DNA of 64,000 nucleotides from Tanypteryx hageni (lineage: Eukaryota; Arthropoda; Insecta; Odonata; Petaluridae): NCBI GenBank assembly GCA_028673005.1, contig CM054114.1:19093137-19157136 (forward strand). The letters are read 5' to 3'. How positions within the stretch are numbered: position 1 is the first letter of the stretch; every line of letters begins with the position of its first letter. Positions 1-11,554 of this stretch are shown piece after piece. The notes below the pieces were generated by a model. The model was not told the origin of the DNA, made no database searches, and was given only the letters and a program-made list of their open reading frames with translations. The position numbers and the translations under genes were made by a program.

Positions 1-480
1 AGTTTTTAAGATAAATAAAAACTTACCATCAATGATAATTTCGATAAATAAAAACTTACAATTATTAGCAGAAATAACCATTCACAAAACATAGGAATAC
101 TCATATCAATACAAATCCACATTAAAATAAAGAAACTTCTATTACACCATGAACAATGACAATAGTTTGTTTAATCTCGTTGCTATGATGGATGCTTGTC
201 TATCTTCCAACACAATTTCATATACATCTTTATAGCAGGGACAATGCATGGATCTGAAGATCCGGTAAATCACTCGTTTGAGCCCCTCAAGCAGATTTGG
301 ATTTTTTCAGGTTAGAAGGGTACAAAACATACATACATATATATACATATATATAGTGTATATATATAGCTAAGTTATTATAAAAGTTGGTAACTAGTAT
401 CCCTTGAAAGCAGCTTCCGCTTGCTTTTAAATTTTATAAAATAAATAGATTTCTTAAGGGAACGTATGCGTGGATTAAGT
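1..480. other. Unassigned AT-rich sequence
   Basis: No gene or mobile element recognised. A short phrase (gataaataaaaacttac) occurs twice within the first 60 bases, and a short TA run lies near 336-368. Confidence 0.4.
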
Positions 481-780
481 ATTAAATTTAAAGAACTTTC
501 AATTCTTCCTCCTTTTCTCCCTTCCTCTCTTACATCCTCCTCCCTCCCATCCTTCTCCCTCCCATCCTCACTCCCTCTCATCCTCCCTCCCTCCCATACT
601 CCCTCCCTCCCATCCTCCATCCCTCCCACCCTCCCTCCCTCTCATCCTCATTCCCTGTCATCCTCCCTTCCTCTCCTTTCTCTCTCCTTCTCTGTAAAAA
701 TAGACTAATTCTATACCATCCTTACTTTCTATGTACCTTCCATTCTATATCCCTTCCTTCCTATCTCCCTCCACACATCC
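481..780. repeat. CT-rich minisatellite-like tract
   Basis: The plus strand is almost purely pyrimidine with repeated ccctccctcccat-type units of varying length. Frames through it give only Ser/Pro/Leu or Gly/Arg/Glu low-complexity peptides, so it is not coding. It is the first of several such tracts here. Confidence 0.85.
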
Positions 781-1137
781 TCCTCTGTCTACATCTATAT
801 AGTCGTTTATATTTTTTATGGATAATTAAAAGAATCCAAACTAAATCCCAGTCACATTAGAATTACTACGTAATTTCGCAAAAATTTCTACGATGATTTA
901 AAGCAACTAGAGAGCCTGTGACGCTTCTCTGTCACATTAAGTTGATTTTGATTTTAAAAAATAATTAATTTGATCAGACACATTTATTTGACAAAAGATG
1001 TAATCTTCTTTCTTCGTAAATAGAACAGAAGTTCCTATATATTATTAACCTGTATTAGGATTAAGGATAAGTATAATGTAATTTTTATTGAATTTAATTT
1101 TTTAATTTTCTAAGTGATATGACAAATAAAAATAACT

Positions 1138-1330
1138 GACTTTTCTCACAAGAACTGATTAGGTTTTGCTAAAAATCGGCCAACCGGAAGTGGGTGTTTA
1201 CTCTTGTCACTTATTTGTTATTTTGACATATTTGCTTTAATATTTGATATATGTAAAAATCTACTGGAATAAAAGTTGTAGGAATTTTAATTTTCTACAA
1301 CCTTTCTTTGAAACATTTTGCGTAAATAAT
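1138..1330 (-). repeat. Fragment of repeat family 'B' (700 bp TIR family)
   Basis: The sequence matches the middle of the copy at 52577-53287 over about 190 bases in the same orientation: a conserved stretch with 'ccggaagtgg', then 'tttactcttgtc', 'ttgctttaatatttgat' and 'ataaaagttgtagg'. Neither terminal inverted repeat nor the gaca-rich tract is present, so it is an internal fragment. Non-coding. Confidence 0.75.
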
Positions 1331-1667
1331 GTACATTCATTTATACTGTACTCATATACCGTGAATTTTTTACTTGTATATATATTTTTTTTTAATTTCC
1401 ATGGATGCATTATTCATCAAATTGATGCTCATTGGTTACATCAAAAATCACCGAACGTTACCCCTGCTCACGGCTTATCCTTGCTCACCTTCAACACACT
1501 GCTAAGTTCACGCAGTAGACTTTTAGGAAATGCCTAAAAAAGATAAAGAGGATTGACGTGACGTGTTTCACAAAAGCGTTCCCTATATCTATCTTGTTAT
1601 ATGAACGATGAGCTATGTCTGTGATTTTGTCATGCTCAGCTGTATGCGTCGCCAGCGGCATAATATT

Positions 1668-1710
1668 CAGCGCGCGCGCGCACACACACACACACACATA
1701 TATATATAGG
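1668..1710. repeat. Compound microsatellite (CG)n(CA)n(TA)n
   Basis: A run of gc, then ac, then at dinucleotides in uninterrupted succession. Confidence 0.95.
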
Positions 1711-1793
1711 AAAGTGTTTTAATATTTTATGCAATGATTTATTCATGCGTACACTTCGTTTTTGTCGGGCAGTCACGCTAGTACATGCATATA

Positions 1794-2315
1794 CACGGTG
1801 TACCATTTAAAACGCAACCCAAATTTCAATGTTGTTCACAAGGGCGGATATTGCATCAAGAGGGGTTCTTTCCCTCTTTGTTGATTCCCTTCACACTACT
1901 GCACACATACATGTCAGAATGACTTCCACTATATCGTAGCTGGCATCCTCAGTTGCTGAATAGCGTTGGAGGTGCAAACATGGTTTTTAACCAAAGAGAA
2001 CGTGTGTTCATTGTCGAGCATTATTTTTCTTTGAAATTTTTATTGCAGTTCGTGAGGCAATTAGGAATGCATGTCAAGCAAAGGAAGTACCGGACAAACA
2101 TCAATATACAGTCTAATAAAAACATTTCGTTAAACATAAACACGGTGAAAAGGGTTGAAGCATGTAATCGAGAAGAAGGTGGACATTTTCAGCACTTGTA
2201 AAGTGGCTGACACTATTTTTTAACAAATAACAAACAATATACTGTGTATATTTAATGAAACTTGCAATAAATGATACTTTCTTCCTGTGGGTTGCGATTT
2301 AAAAGGTACACCCTG
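1794..2315 (+). mobile_element. Internally deleted mariner-like element (MITE)
   Basis: A 522 bp element bounded by terminal inverted repeats of about 28 bp. The left end begins CACGGTGTACC; the reverse complement of the right end begins CAGGGTGTACC. I count 25 of 28 positions identical. Both ends abut TA, the target of Tc1/mariner elements. Inside is a remnant joining the start of a mariner transposase almost directly to its C-terminus (separate entry), so the catalytic core is deleted. It could move only with transposase supplied elsewhere. Family identity rests on TIRs, TA flanks and the protein motifs; the exact mariner subfamily is not determined. Confidence 0.85.
1980..2201 (+). pseudogene. 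Mariner transposase remnant, core deleted
   Basis: From the ATG at 1980 the frame reads MVFNQRERVFIVEHYF, the first helix-turn-helix of mariner transposases, which binds the TIR. After about 30 residues the frame degrades: the continuation VREAIRNA...VPDK lies in another frame, so there is a frameshift. The original frame ends with RVEACNREEGGHFQHL and a stop, which resembles the usual C-terminus. The protein would be about 74 residues from this ATG against roughly 340-350 for a full mariner transposase. The whole DD(34)D catalytic domain is missing. The open frame extends upstream to 1953, but the MVF methionine is the family's natural start. Confidence 0.8.
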
Positions 2316-3290
2316 TATATTCTTTGGGCAAATAACATATTTTCGAAAGACGTGGAATCGCGCTTTACTTGAGCGGAGAGACGTGAACGCATATCATCAT
2401 CCAGTTTCGCGCAGGAGAAGAGGAATTTCCGTCAGGTGCGGATGACGTGAGGAATACACGCCTCCGAGATAAAGCTTTTCGCTCCAATCAAACGTGGCGT
2501 AAGATCGGGTCGCCGGGGAAGGAAGGAAAGAGGTCGTGAGTGAAACCCCATGGAGGGATTTTCATCCGAATATATTCTCGCGTCCGTCCGTTTGTTGCCA
2601 TGACGACCGTGAAAACGATTGATGTGCGTATTTTTTCAAAGATGTAGGATCATTTTGCATTTTTATGGGAGAGTTGAATGATAGAATGTCGCGGACAAAA
2701 TAAAATTGACCTATATTGTGCGACAGAAAGAAATGTGGCTCTATACGGACATGAGACTATCGCGTTAAAATGAAATTCAGTTCCTGAAATTTATTTCTAT
2801 TTCTTAATATAGAATTTTGTTGTGGTATATTTAATTTTATAATGTTTGTACAAGTATGTGTGTATTGATTTTTGTTTATGTGTTTATATAACTATATATA
2901 ATGTGTGTGTGTGAATTTGGAAAGTCCCTCGATTGCAATATGAAGTTAGAAGATTCTCTTCCCCATATTAAAAGCGACGTGAAAATCAGGACAAACGAGA
3001 GGCTAACCAAATGCGCGACGGAGAAACGACATCAGAAATATTTTTCGCCTCTTTTTTCCTTCATTCGATTCCTTCGGCAGTGAGAACCTTCTTAACTGTC
3101 CGTCCATCCTCGGCCTTCTTAAGAGTAACCTCCCGAAACGCCCCCTCAATCTCTTCCCCCATCGTTCCCCGTCCTTGGCGTCGTCCGAATCGCCGTCTTG
3201 TCTCTCCTCTCTCCTCCTTACGCACGTACGACAGACACTGAGTTTCGATCGATGTCTCAGTAAGCGATAGAAACGCACCTCCCTTCACCC
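2316..3290. other. Unassigned, locally GC-richer sequence
   Basis: No recognisable gene. 2340-2620 and 3000-3290 are richer in G+C and CpG than the surroundings. Overlapping open frames on both strands near 3003-3330 have no family signature and look like consequences of base composition. Confidence 0.4.
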
Positions 3291-4480
3291 TCTCTTGCCT
3301 CCGGCTCCCTCTATTCGCCCGTCCTTTCATTCTCCTCCGCCCTTTTGCTTCTTATCCTTCCGTTTCCCTCTACTCCTTCCCCTCTGCATTCCTCTCCTTT
3401 TCCTACTCATCTATTCCTCTCTCTTTACTCTCATTCCATTCCCTTTACATTCATTCTTCTCCCTGCTATACCTCCCTTTCACTACTTTTTCTTCCATTCT
3501 CTCTCTTTCCTCTCTCTCTCCCCCCCCCCTCAGTCTTGTTCTCCGTTTCCTTCTTCATATCTCTATCTCTCTCCGTTTCTCACTTTATCTCACTTTCTCT
3601 CTCTATCCTTCTTCCTCTGTTCCCTCTGCATATTCCTTCCTATCCATTTCTCCCCACTTCTCTTTCTCACATCCTGTTTCTCCCCTCTTTCACACTTATC
3701 CCTCCGAGTTCTCTCTCCTTTCACTTCCTTACCTCTCCCTTTCTCAATTACCTCCCCCACATTACCTCTGTTCTTTTTCTCTCTATACTCTATATCCCAG
3801 TTTGTCTCCCCCCCCCTCTCTCTCTCTCTCTCTCTACCTCTCTCACTTCTCCATCAATCTCCTTTTCCTCTCATTTTATATCTCATTTTTCTCTGTCCTA
3901 TTCTCTATATTCTCTTTTATCTCTCACTTTAAGTCCCATACCTCTCTCGATCCTCTGTCCGTCTCTCTCCCTCTCTCTCTCTCCCTCCCTCTCCCACCCT
4001 CTCCCTCTCTCTCTCTCCCGTCCCTCATTTTTTCTTTTCTTTTTCTCTCTGTTTATTATAAACCCTTTTCTCTGTTTATTCTCTACCATTTTTCTCTCTA
4101 TGTTTATTCTCTATCCTTTTTTACCTATCATTTTTATTGTTTTCTCTTCATACCCCCTCTCTCACTTGCTCTCTTTCCCCATTCCTCCAATATCTAACAC
4201 CATTCTTCCCTCCCACTCCCTTCCCTTCCCTCCCTCTCACTCCCTTCCCTTCCCTCCCTCTCACTCCCTTTCCTTCCTCTCGTACCCTTCAACTCTAACC
4301 TCCTAACTCCCTTTAAATCCCTCTTTTTCCCTCAATTTTTCTTCCCTTTTTCCCCTCCCATAACCTTTTCACCTCCCTCTACGCCCCTTTCCTCTGCCTA
4401 TCTCCCTTCCGTCTCTCCCTCCTCTTCTCCCGTTCCTCCCATTGCAGCCTTCCACTGCTCCTAGCGCACTCTCTCGCCCC
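3291..4480. repeat. 1.2 kb polypyrimidine tract
   Basis: Nearly uninterrupted C/T on the plus strand, with ctctct runs, poly-C runs near 3522 and 3808, and a short tandem unit (cactcccttcccttccctccct) near 4215-4270. Long open frames of up to 300 codons exist in all three forward frames, but encode only Ser/Leu/Pro/Phe, so they are artefacts. The tract could form triplex (H-) DNA; that is inference. Confidence 0.9.
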
Positions 4481-5900
4481 CTCCCTCCGCTCGTTCACTT
4501 ATACCCTTCCCCCGACTCCTTTACTCCTTCGCATGTCGCCCCCATATCCCTCCGCGATATCCTACTTTAATGTCGACCCTCTAAAGCCCTTCAACGGTCT
4601 CCTCGTCTTCTTTTTGAATTGTACGCGAAGGAAATTGGAAAGTTTCGACTTTTCTGATTCTCCCTTTTTATATTGTTCTTTTCATAGCGTTCTCTATGTT
4701 TTTAATATGATACTCTATTTCTCCCTCAACAAACATTTTTTTCTTTTATAAATTTGTCCATATGTTTTTCTTAAAAAAATTTTCTTTGGAGTAAATAATG
4801 TTAACGTTTTTCGATCGACTCGCGTTCAGTTTTTTTAAAAGTGCGTGGCAAAGGATAGAGGAATAAAATAGGTTATATTAAACAAAATCGATGTTTCATA
4901 AGAATATTTGCTCATACCGTAAGGCAATATGCACACACATGAAACTTTTGTCCCGATCTGCACATGCAATGTTGCAAATAGTTTCCGTAGATATGCACGA
5001 TTTTTTAAATTCTTCTGCTGAATAGTTCCGCAAGCGCGCTTGAATTGGCTTTTATTTAAAAGTTGATATTTAAAAAATATACATTAGTTAATATTTTTAA
5101 TAAGTTAATTGGGTAATGATATAGACTAATTAAAGCGACGGTGTTGTGAATTATCGGTCTTCTTAACATGAGTATTCGTTAAATTAACTTTGAATATTGA
5201 AAGAAGCTAAGAATGAGCCATTTTCGGGTTAAATTTTATTTAAACAATCAAACTTTTCACATTTTAAACTTTTAAGTAAATACATTCAACCGTGCATCTG
5301 TTTACATTTGTGTGAATGTATGTACGCAAATACAAACATGCATTCACGCACACGTACACACATACAATTATGAATTTAAAAATTAATATAAGCGAAGTTT
5401 AAAACGAGTGAAAGAATATATTCTGTTTATACCACAGTTTCTGGCCAAGGAATGAAGAGAAAATTGAAGGGAAAGTTTGCATCTTCCTTATATTGCGATG
5501 ATCTCTCGCTAAAAAATAAATATTTTAGGGAAGTCTTACGAACGTGATTGAAAGTTTTCTCTCGAGGGCGCTTTATTCGCAAAATAGCAAATAGTGGCGA
5601 GACTATAAGAATGAAAAGAGATCAAGTCAAGGAATCCCTTCGTTTCCATTAGTTACGAAATCCCCTTCGAGGAATGCAGTTGAAAGACATCACCAGAAGT
5701 TAGTAGGCACTTGTTTCCGGGCCATTAGTTTAAAAGTCTTCCCTAATATTGCAAAATCTCGACGAAACTCTGAGTCATATGGTATTCGATTTTATCGCAG
5801 AATTAGAAATATCTTTGTTTATCGATAGTTAAATCTTGTTCTTAAAACAGAAACAAGATGGAAGAGTATACTCTATTAAAGGAATACACAGAGATTTCAA
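4481..5900. other. Unassigned AT-rich sequence
   Basis: No gene, TIR pair or retroelement motif recognised. A short run of alternating ca/ac words is present near 5330-5365. Confidence 0.4.
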
Positions 5901-6568
5901 AGGCGTTCTTTATGGTAAATCAGTGTAAACGGTATCGAAAAATTGTGCGGTTCTTAAATTTGTATCTCCGAAACTTTAAGTGGTAATTATATGCTGTTGC
6001 ATACTTTTTTGTGGCAAATGATGTCCTCTCTCCGAATACATTTTTTAATATTTACTTCACAGAACATATAAGATCATGGGAGAGATAAATACGGATTTTT
6101 GTTATTTGCCAAGAGAACCGTCTAAGCGATCGATGTAAACATAATATTCGATGATTTTCTTGGGATTTTCTAAAATTTTTGTATCTGAAACTCTAACTCG
6201 TAATTATGTGGTCTCGCGGACTTTTTTGTAGTAAATGTTGTTCTTTATCCGAATAAACTTTTTAATCTTTACCCTACGGATAATATAAGAGCATGGGGGA
6301 GAAAAATATGGTTTTTAATTGTTGCTTGACGGTTGACATTTAACGAGATACGAGGATGTCTATTAAAATTATTATGTAAAGTGAAAATTCTGACAGATTC
6401 AGTTCAAAATCACAATTGCGTGGTAAATTTTGATAACGATCACTCGTACTTAATTTTATTAAAATCCGTCCTGCAGTTTGGGAGATGAAGGTTACGACAG
6501 ACGGACGGACGGACTAAACGTACCGATAAGGCGTTCCGCTACTACCGTTTCGCTGGTAAAGAACGCCT
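5901..6568. mobile_element. Nonautonomous TIR element, repeat family 'D'
   Basis: AGGCGTTCTTTA at 5901-5912 is matched in perfect inverse by taaagaacgcct at 6557-6568, giving a 668 bp unit with 12 bp terminal inverted repeats. Inside, a segment of about 140 bp starting near 5961 (tgtatctccgaaact) recurs about 219 bp further on near 6180 (tgtatctgaaact), so the interior is a diverged tandem dimer. A gacggacggacgg tract sits about 50 bp before the right end. Relatives lie at 20905-21060 and 59010-59315, and the same termini flank 34684-35460. No coding capacity. Superfamily unknown. Confidence 0.65.
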
Positions 6569-8700
6569 AAAAAAGGAGAACGTGTCTACTCCGTTGAACT
6601 ACTTAATATAAAGTCTTCAAGACAAACTATTTGAAAGAACTATTTATTGCTTGACTACTGTGGAGTCAAATGTATATATATGCGCTCACTCAAGCAAAAA
6701 TCGGAGTTACAAACATATACAAACTTGATCACATCCGTACAGCTTTAGTCCACACATTCATGGCACTGTTTGCGTGATTGTAGCGGTAGCTTGGCGTACA
6801 ACTCGAAATAATATTTTACCGAATATTAAACATTTATATTTTGAGACATATGGGGTAATTAATATGATTTATAGCGGAAACTATAACTAGATTAATTTTT
6901 ATCAAAATTCATGCTTTTATCCAAATCGACATTTTGTGAAAAATCCGTTAGAATAAGTTATCCTCCATTGTTGCGCAATATAATTCATTTCAACTAGGCT
7001 TCTACTCTGAGCGATACTCTATATAAATACGAGATAACATCAGAGTCTAAAGAACGGTTTATCCCACAGAGCCGAGTACAGATGAATAACAAACGGAATC
7101 GCAAAAAAATGAATATTTTCTGTCATTATGGGCTACGGAAACGTGAAGGTCTGTCAAAATATCCAAGTCTATTTTTTTAAAGTCGTAGTACTTTCTCTAT
7201 ACACTACGTAAACGAGATAAAAAAAGAATCCGTTATACGATGTACAACGATCCGTTAAATAATTCAGAAACCGGGAAGGTGTTGTCCGGACCTGTGCGTT
7301 ACGTTGAACGACGTCTTAGAGGCATCGGTGAGAATAACCTCGGCAACTTTCGATTTAATTCTCGTGTTTATTCAATTTAAAATTAACTTCATCCTTTTAT
7401 AATCAATGTTCTTTAATTAAATCCGTCAAACAAGCGAAGTAGGCTTTTTAATGAGATGGTGGGAGCGTTCTGAATCATTTATCGAATATCGCCGGGACAA
7501 CTCTCCGAAATTTCTCATTGAACCTCCGCCGACATTGCTCCATAGTCTTCTCAACAAGGTGCTGTCAATATTGGGATTCCGCCGCCATTGAGAATATTGC
7601 CATGGTTCTATATCAATTTCCTGTTCGGGTTAGTCGTTGCGTGATCCTCATGTATTACGTGGGTAAATGTATCATGTGGAAAAGTCAAATATGAATAAGC
7701 GAGGCCAGCCTTAAGCTTCTGTAAAATTAGTGGCACGAATGGCTCCCATGGCAACGAATGTCTGTGTAACCACTTGCGCATTTCAACAGCAACATCTCCT
7801 AAGGTAGATTTTTTATTAGAAACTCGTTTTTAATTTTTCCCAATATTTTATTTAAAGCTGAAGTTCCCTGTGCCAATTATTTAGTTTAGAACGAAGTGCT
7901 ACATTACCTCGTGTTAAGTCGTAGGTTTTTAAACTTCAATTCAAAGTCGCGGTTGATATGATAAATATTTAGTTTAATTTCAAAGAGTTTAACATGAGAA
8001 TTTTTTAATATTAAATTTGTATAATTCGCTGATTCTTCTATGAAGATTTATTTAACTTTTCCTTCGTAGTCATCCACCCACGGCAGATGCATGATTTTTT
8101 CTGAGGTACGAGTATAACACGGTTTCCGGTTGTGAAATGAATGTGTCGCTTCTTTAAAGGGCTGTGCCCAGACATTTTCCGCGTTAGGAAATATATAATA
8201 TTTCGTGCCCAGTTTTCAAAGATAAGCATTGGGAGTAAAAGAGTACATGCCTGAATTTTGACTATAATAAACGCTGAGTACCATTGTAATGTAACGTAAG
8301 AATCAATGTCAAAATACCGACACGCTGAGATACCATTTAAAATTAGTTATCATAATACTTGTGAAAAGTTTCGAAATCAGTACATTACTGAATTAAATAG
8401 TACAGTTGGTTACTAAATTCATTGGTAAGGTTAATCCTATCGGTTCTCGATTTAATTCAAGAAAACAAGACAAAATAAGAGGTAAATTGCTAAATAATGC
8501 CAGCTGTTAAATTATGGTGCCCCGTTTTGATTTGTGGAGCAATTAACTCCAGTGACGCAATTTACGCTCGAAAGAGGTCGAAAAGGAGAACGCGTTATCG
8601 TGCAAATGTGCCGTCTTTCTTAATTCTAGCGGAATATATTAGAAATTTAATTCAAGAAAGTATTATAGAGCTCACCTGATGGCTTAAATTAGGAAACAAT
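6569..8700. other. Unassigned AT-rich sequence
   Basis: No recognisable gene or repeat. Short open frames near 8038-8229 (minus) and 8497-8679 (plus) show no family motifs. Confidence 0.35.
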
Positions 8701-8968
8701 GGTCCTCCATTAGCCGTAAGGAGGCTGGCCAAACCGGGTGCGCAATTCTGCTACGGAGAAGCCGTCATCATTGCAGATTCATCCATGGTAGATTCTAATA
8801 TTTCATCATCATTAGTTCTGCGCCGATATTAGATTGTGATATCAGAGTCTTTCACCTATTTTAAATTCTAATATTAGAATCTACTATCGGTGAATCTTCA
8901 CTAATGATGGCTTTGAATCATAAATGCGCACTTGGCTTTTATAACCTTTTCGTAGCTATTGGATATGC
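8701..8968. mobile_element. MITE family 'M', copy 1
   Basis: About 268 bp with long imperfect inverted arms. The left arm holds gccgtcatcattgcag and tggtagattctaatatt; the right arm holds their inverses (aatattagaatctacta, atgatggctttg). The outer ends resemble the consensus GGTATCTCCAATAGCC. Homologous to 10722-10969, 41152-41337 and the partial copies at 29988, 42599 and 55741. The plus-strand flank just outside the right end (attgtcttaatta...taataattttctt) is also shared with copy 2, so the mobilised unit may be larger than the TIRs suggest. Confidence 0.75.
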
Positions 8969-9525
8969 ATATTGTCTTAATTACATGACAAATAAGGTAA
9001 TAATTTTCTTTAAATGTTAATCGACGGCATCGTTTTAGTAGTAGACTAGAAAGCAACAAATTGTTACGCTATTATTCGAGTTCTGTATTAAACTTATAAT
9101 TTAAATTTAGATCAAGCTAGTAAGTTGTACTTCGCATTTTTGTCAAAAGAGTTTTGCTTAAATTGGCGTAACGTCTATACTTTAACAATGAAATAGTTTT
9201 GGCAAGAATACTTTTCTAATACCTTTAACATTTTTGAAGTTTCACAGATTTCTGATTCACATAAATTAAGGATACTATATCATTCCATTCATAATCTTCA
9301 ATCAGCACGCTGAAACTGCTTCACTTGCATTAAACTAAAAAAATGGACGACGAAATAAATCCGAATCATCCAGCAAAGGTGCATCTTAAATAAGAGACAA
9401 ACGTGTTTCAAAGATGCATCCTCAAGAAACTTCCAAATTGAGCGTCCTTTTTGGATCGAACTCCCAATCTCGGAACTTTTCTTTTCCTCTTCTCTGACTT
9501 AGATGCGACTATGCGGAGGGGATTA

Positions 9526-9528
<3 letters not shown>

Positions 9529-9588
<60 letters not shown>
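9529..9588. repeat. (GT)n microsatellite
   Basis: About 30 consecutive gt dinucleotides, followed by a short gc run. Confidence 0.97.
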
Positions 9589-9589
<1 letters not shown>

Positions 9590-10721
9590 CGCGCGCGAGA
9601 AAGAGGATGAACTGGCTAGGACAAAATGGGACGAAAAGAGACGGTCAAATTAAACGAGAACTTAAATAGTATGTAAATTATTCGCCAGTTTAATTTGGGA
9701 GCGTAAGAAAGAGAAAGAGAGAGAGAGGGAGAGAGAGTGGAAAGGACGGAGTGATGGTTGCTGTCATTCGGTGGGGAATAAGGATAATTTAAGGCACGCA
9801 ACCCTCCCCCCTCGGTCTATTCCCTAAAGGAAGATTAAAGCCGACTTCGCGGAATTGGATGGAGCGAGTTCTTGAATGGTCTGCGTCGAGCTTTAGCTAG
9901 CAACTGCGGAGCAGAAAGCAAGATAAGTCATAGGACAAGCGAATCGATGGATAAATTGACAATTTTAGCATCGTTTCTTTGTTTGGTTTCCTTGGTTATC
10001 AACGAGGCAATTCCCTAAGCAGATTGCAAAATTCGTATTGACTATATAAGCCCGAAGGTGTCGAATTACTTTGTCATTAGAACGCGAAATAATGTAACTG
10101 TCTAGTGGTATCGTCCTAATTAAATCTCTCCCTTTCTAGTCACATCTGGGCAGTCTCCAAAAACAAAATCGGAAACAAAGTGGAAATAAGAATTCGAAAA
10201 CCACAGCGCGATAACTAAAGACATCTTCTTTGTAACTCCTAACGTTTTAGACACAAGGATGAAAATTAACTACTCCTTTGTTTTAAATATAATTTTCAAG
10301 CGTGAAATAAATTTATAATTCGCTTAGGTTTCTTCAAAGAATTCTGTAAATTAAAAACTCTTATTGTTAAATAACTAAAAGGAATTATTTCTTCGGGAAA
10401 ATTCTTCGAAACACGGATCTATAAGTAATTTTATAGGCTATAAAAATGAAATATTTAAAATAATAATTCTGCTATTTCGGCCTGTCAGATATTTTTAAAT
10501 TTATAAGAGTAATTCTGCAGAATGTTTCTTTTTGCATTACAATGGCATCAAGAATGCAATTTAACAGATTCATTGGCCCACTCATTTATGAAAAGAAATT
10601 TCAACCACTCCACATTTAGATCTCATAAACCTTCCAGGTATTGCTTATGTTAATGTAAATCAAATAATACAACCGAGGATTATCAAGTTTGCCTTGCGAC
10701 TAAAGTAAAACTGACACATCT
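9589..10721. other. Unassigned sequence
   Basis: A purine run (gagaaagagagagag) at about 9706-9740; otherwise no recognisable feature. Confidence 0.35.
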
Positions 10722-10969
10722 TGTATTTCCAATGGCCATTAAAAATTATGAAAACCAGATGCGCATTTAAGCTACAAATTAGCCGTCAACAGCGGCGATT
10801 CACCGATGGTAGTATTAGAGTCATTAGTCTGTCATCGATCGTCATTCTAATATTGGTATATTTCACCAATATAAGATTCTAGTGTTAGAATATGCTACCG
10901 ATTACGGTTGCTTTGTAGATTAAATGTGCACTTGGCTTTTATAACCTTTTTATTGCCATTGGAAATACG
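10722..10969. mobile_element. MITE family 'M', copy 2
   Basis: The left end reads GTATTTCCAATGGCC and the right end ends GGCC-like ...GCCATTGGAAATAC, its inverse. The arms continue inward for roughly 80-90 bp with matched words such as ccagatgcgcattt versus its inverse near 10925. Central palindromic words around aatattggtatatt suggest the whole element can fold on itself. No coding capacity. Confidence 0.8.
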
Positions 10970-11554
10970 TATTGTGTTAATTAAATAACAATTGATCTAA
11001 TAATTTTCTTGAAAAATTAATTCCAAGTATTATTCCAGTTGAAATAAAAATGTTCTAAATTATTTGAGACTGTCAAAACTGTAAAGATAGCTTTTTTAAA
11101 CACTTTAGATTTGATTAAAGGTACATTTTATTTGATGCTATAAAAATTTCTTCTTGGTACGTCGAGCTTGGAATAGATGAGCAGTAAAAAATCGAGTAAT
11201 ATAAGAAGGTAGAATTTTCATACTCAGACAGAAAATAGTTTAATAGTTTGAAATAAAAAGGATTATGACCGGATGGTCATAACCGGAAAGTGTTTTTTCT
11301 CCGGTCATAGACCTCGTCTTGGGGCGAATTGCATTCGTGTCGTTTGTGTGTTTGCGCGAATGTTTTGACATGTGCCTACGTGCGTGTGTCTGCGTGTGAA
11401 GTGTTTTAACAGCCATCCCTTTTGTCCGGTGAGAATTTTTTCCAACCCTAGCCTCAGGCTTGGATTACGGAACCACTTGGTCCTTTGTCGAGAAAAGAGG
11501 GAGCGTTCGATCAAGGTCGGTAAGAGGTGGCGTAATTTATATATATATACACAC
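10970..11554. other. Unassigned sequence
   Basis: A short duplicated phrase around 11268-11310 (gaccggatggtcataaccgg then ccggtcatag) forms a small inverted repeat. No gene recognised. Confidence 0.35.

Noticed and set aside
3295..4306. Open frames of up to 300 codons on the plus strand
   Set aside because: All three frames are open because the DNA is C/T only; the products are Ser/Leu/Pro/Phe repeats with no domain.
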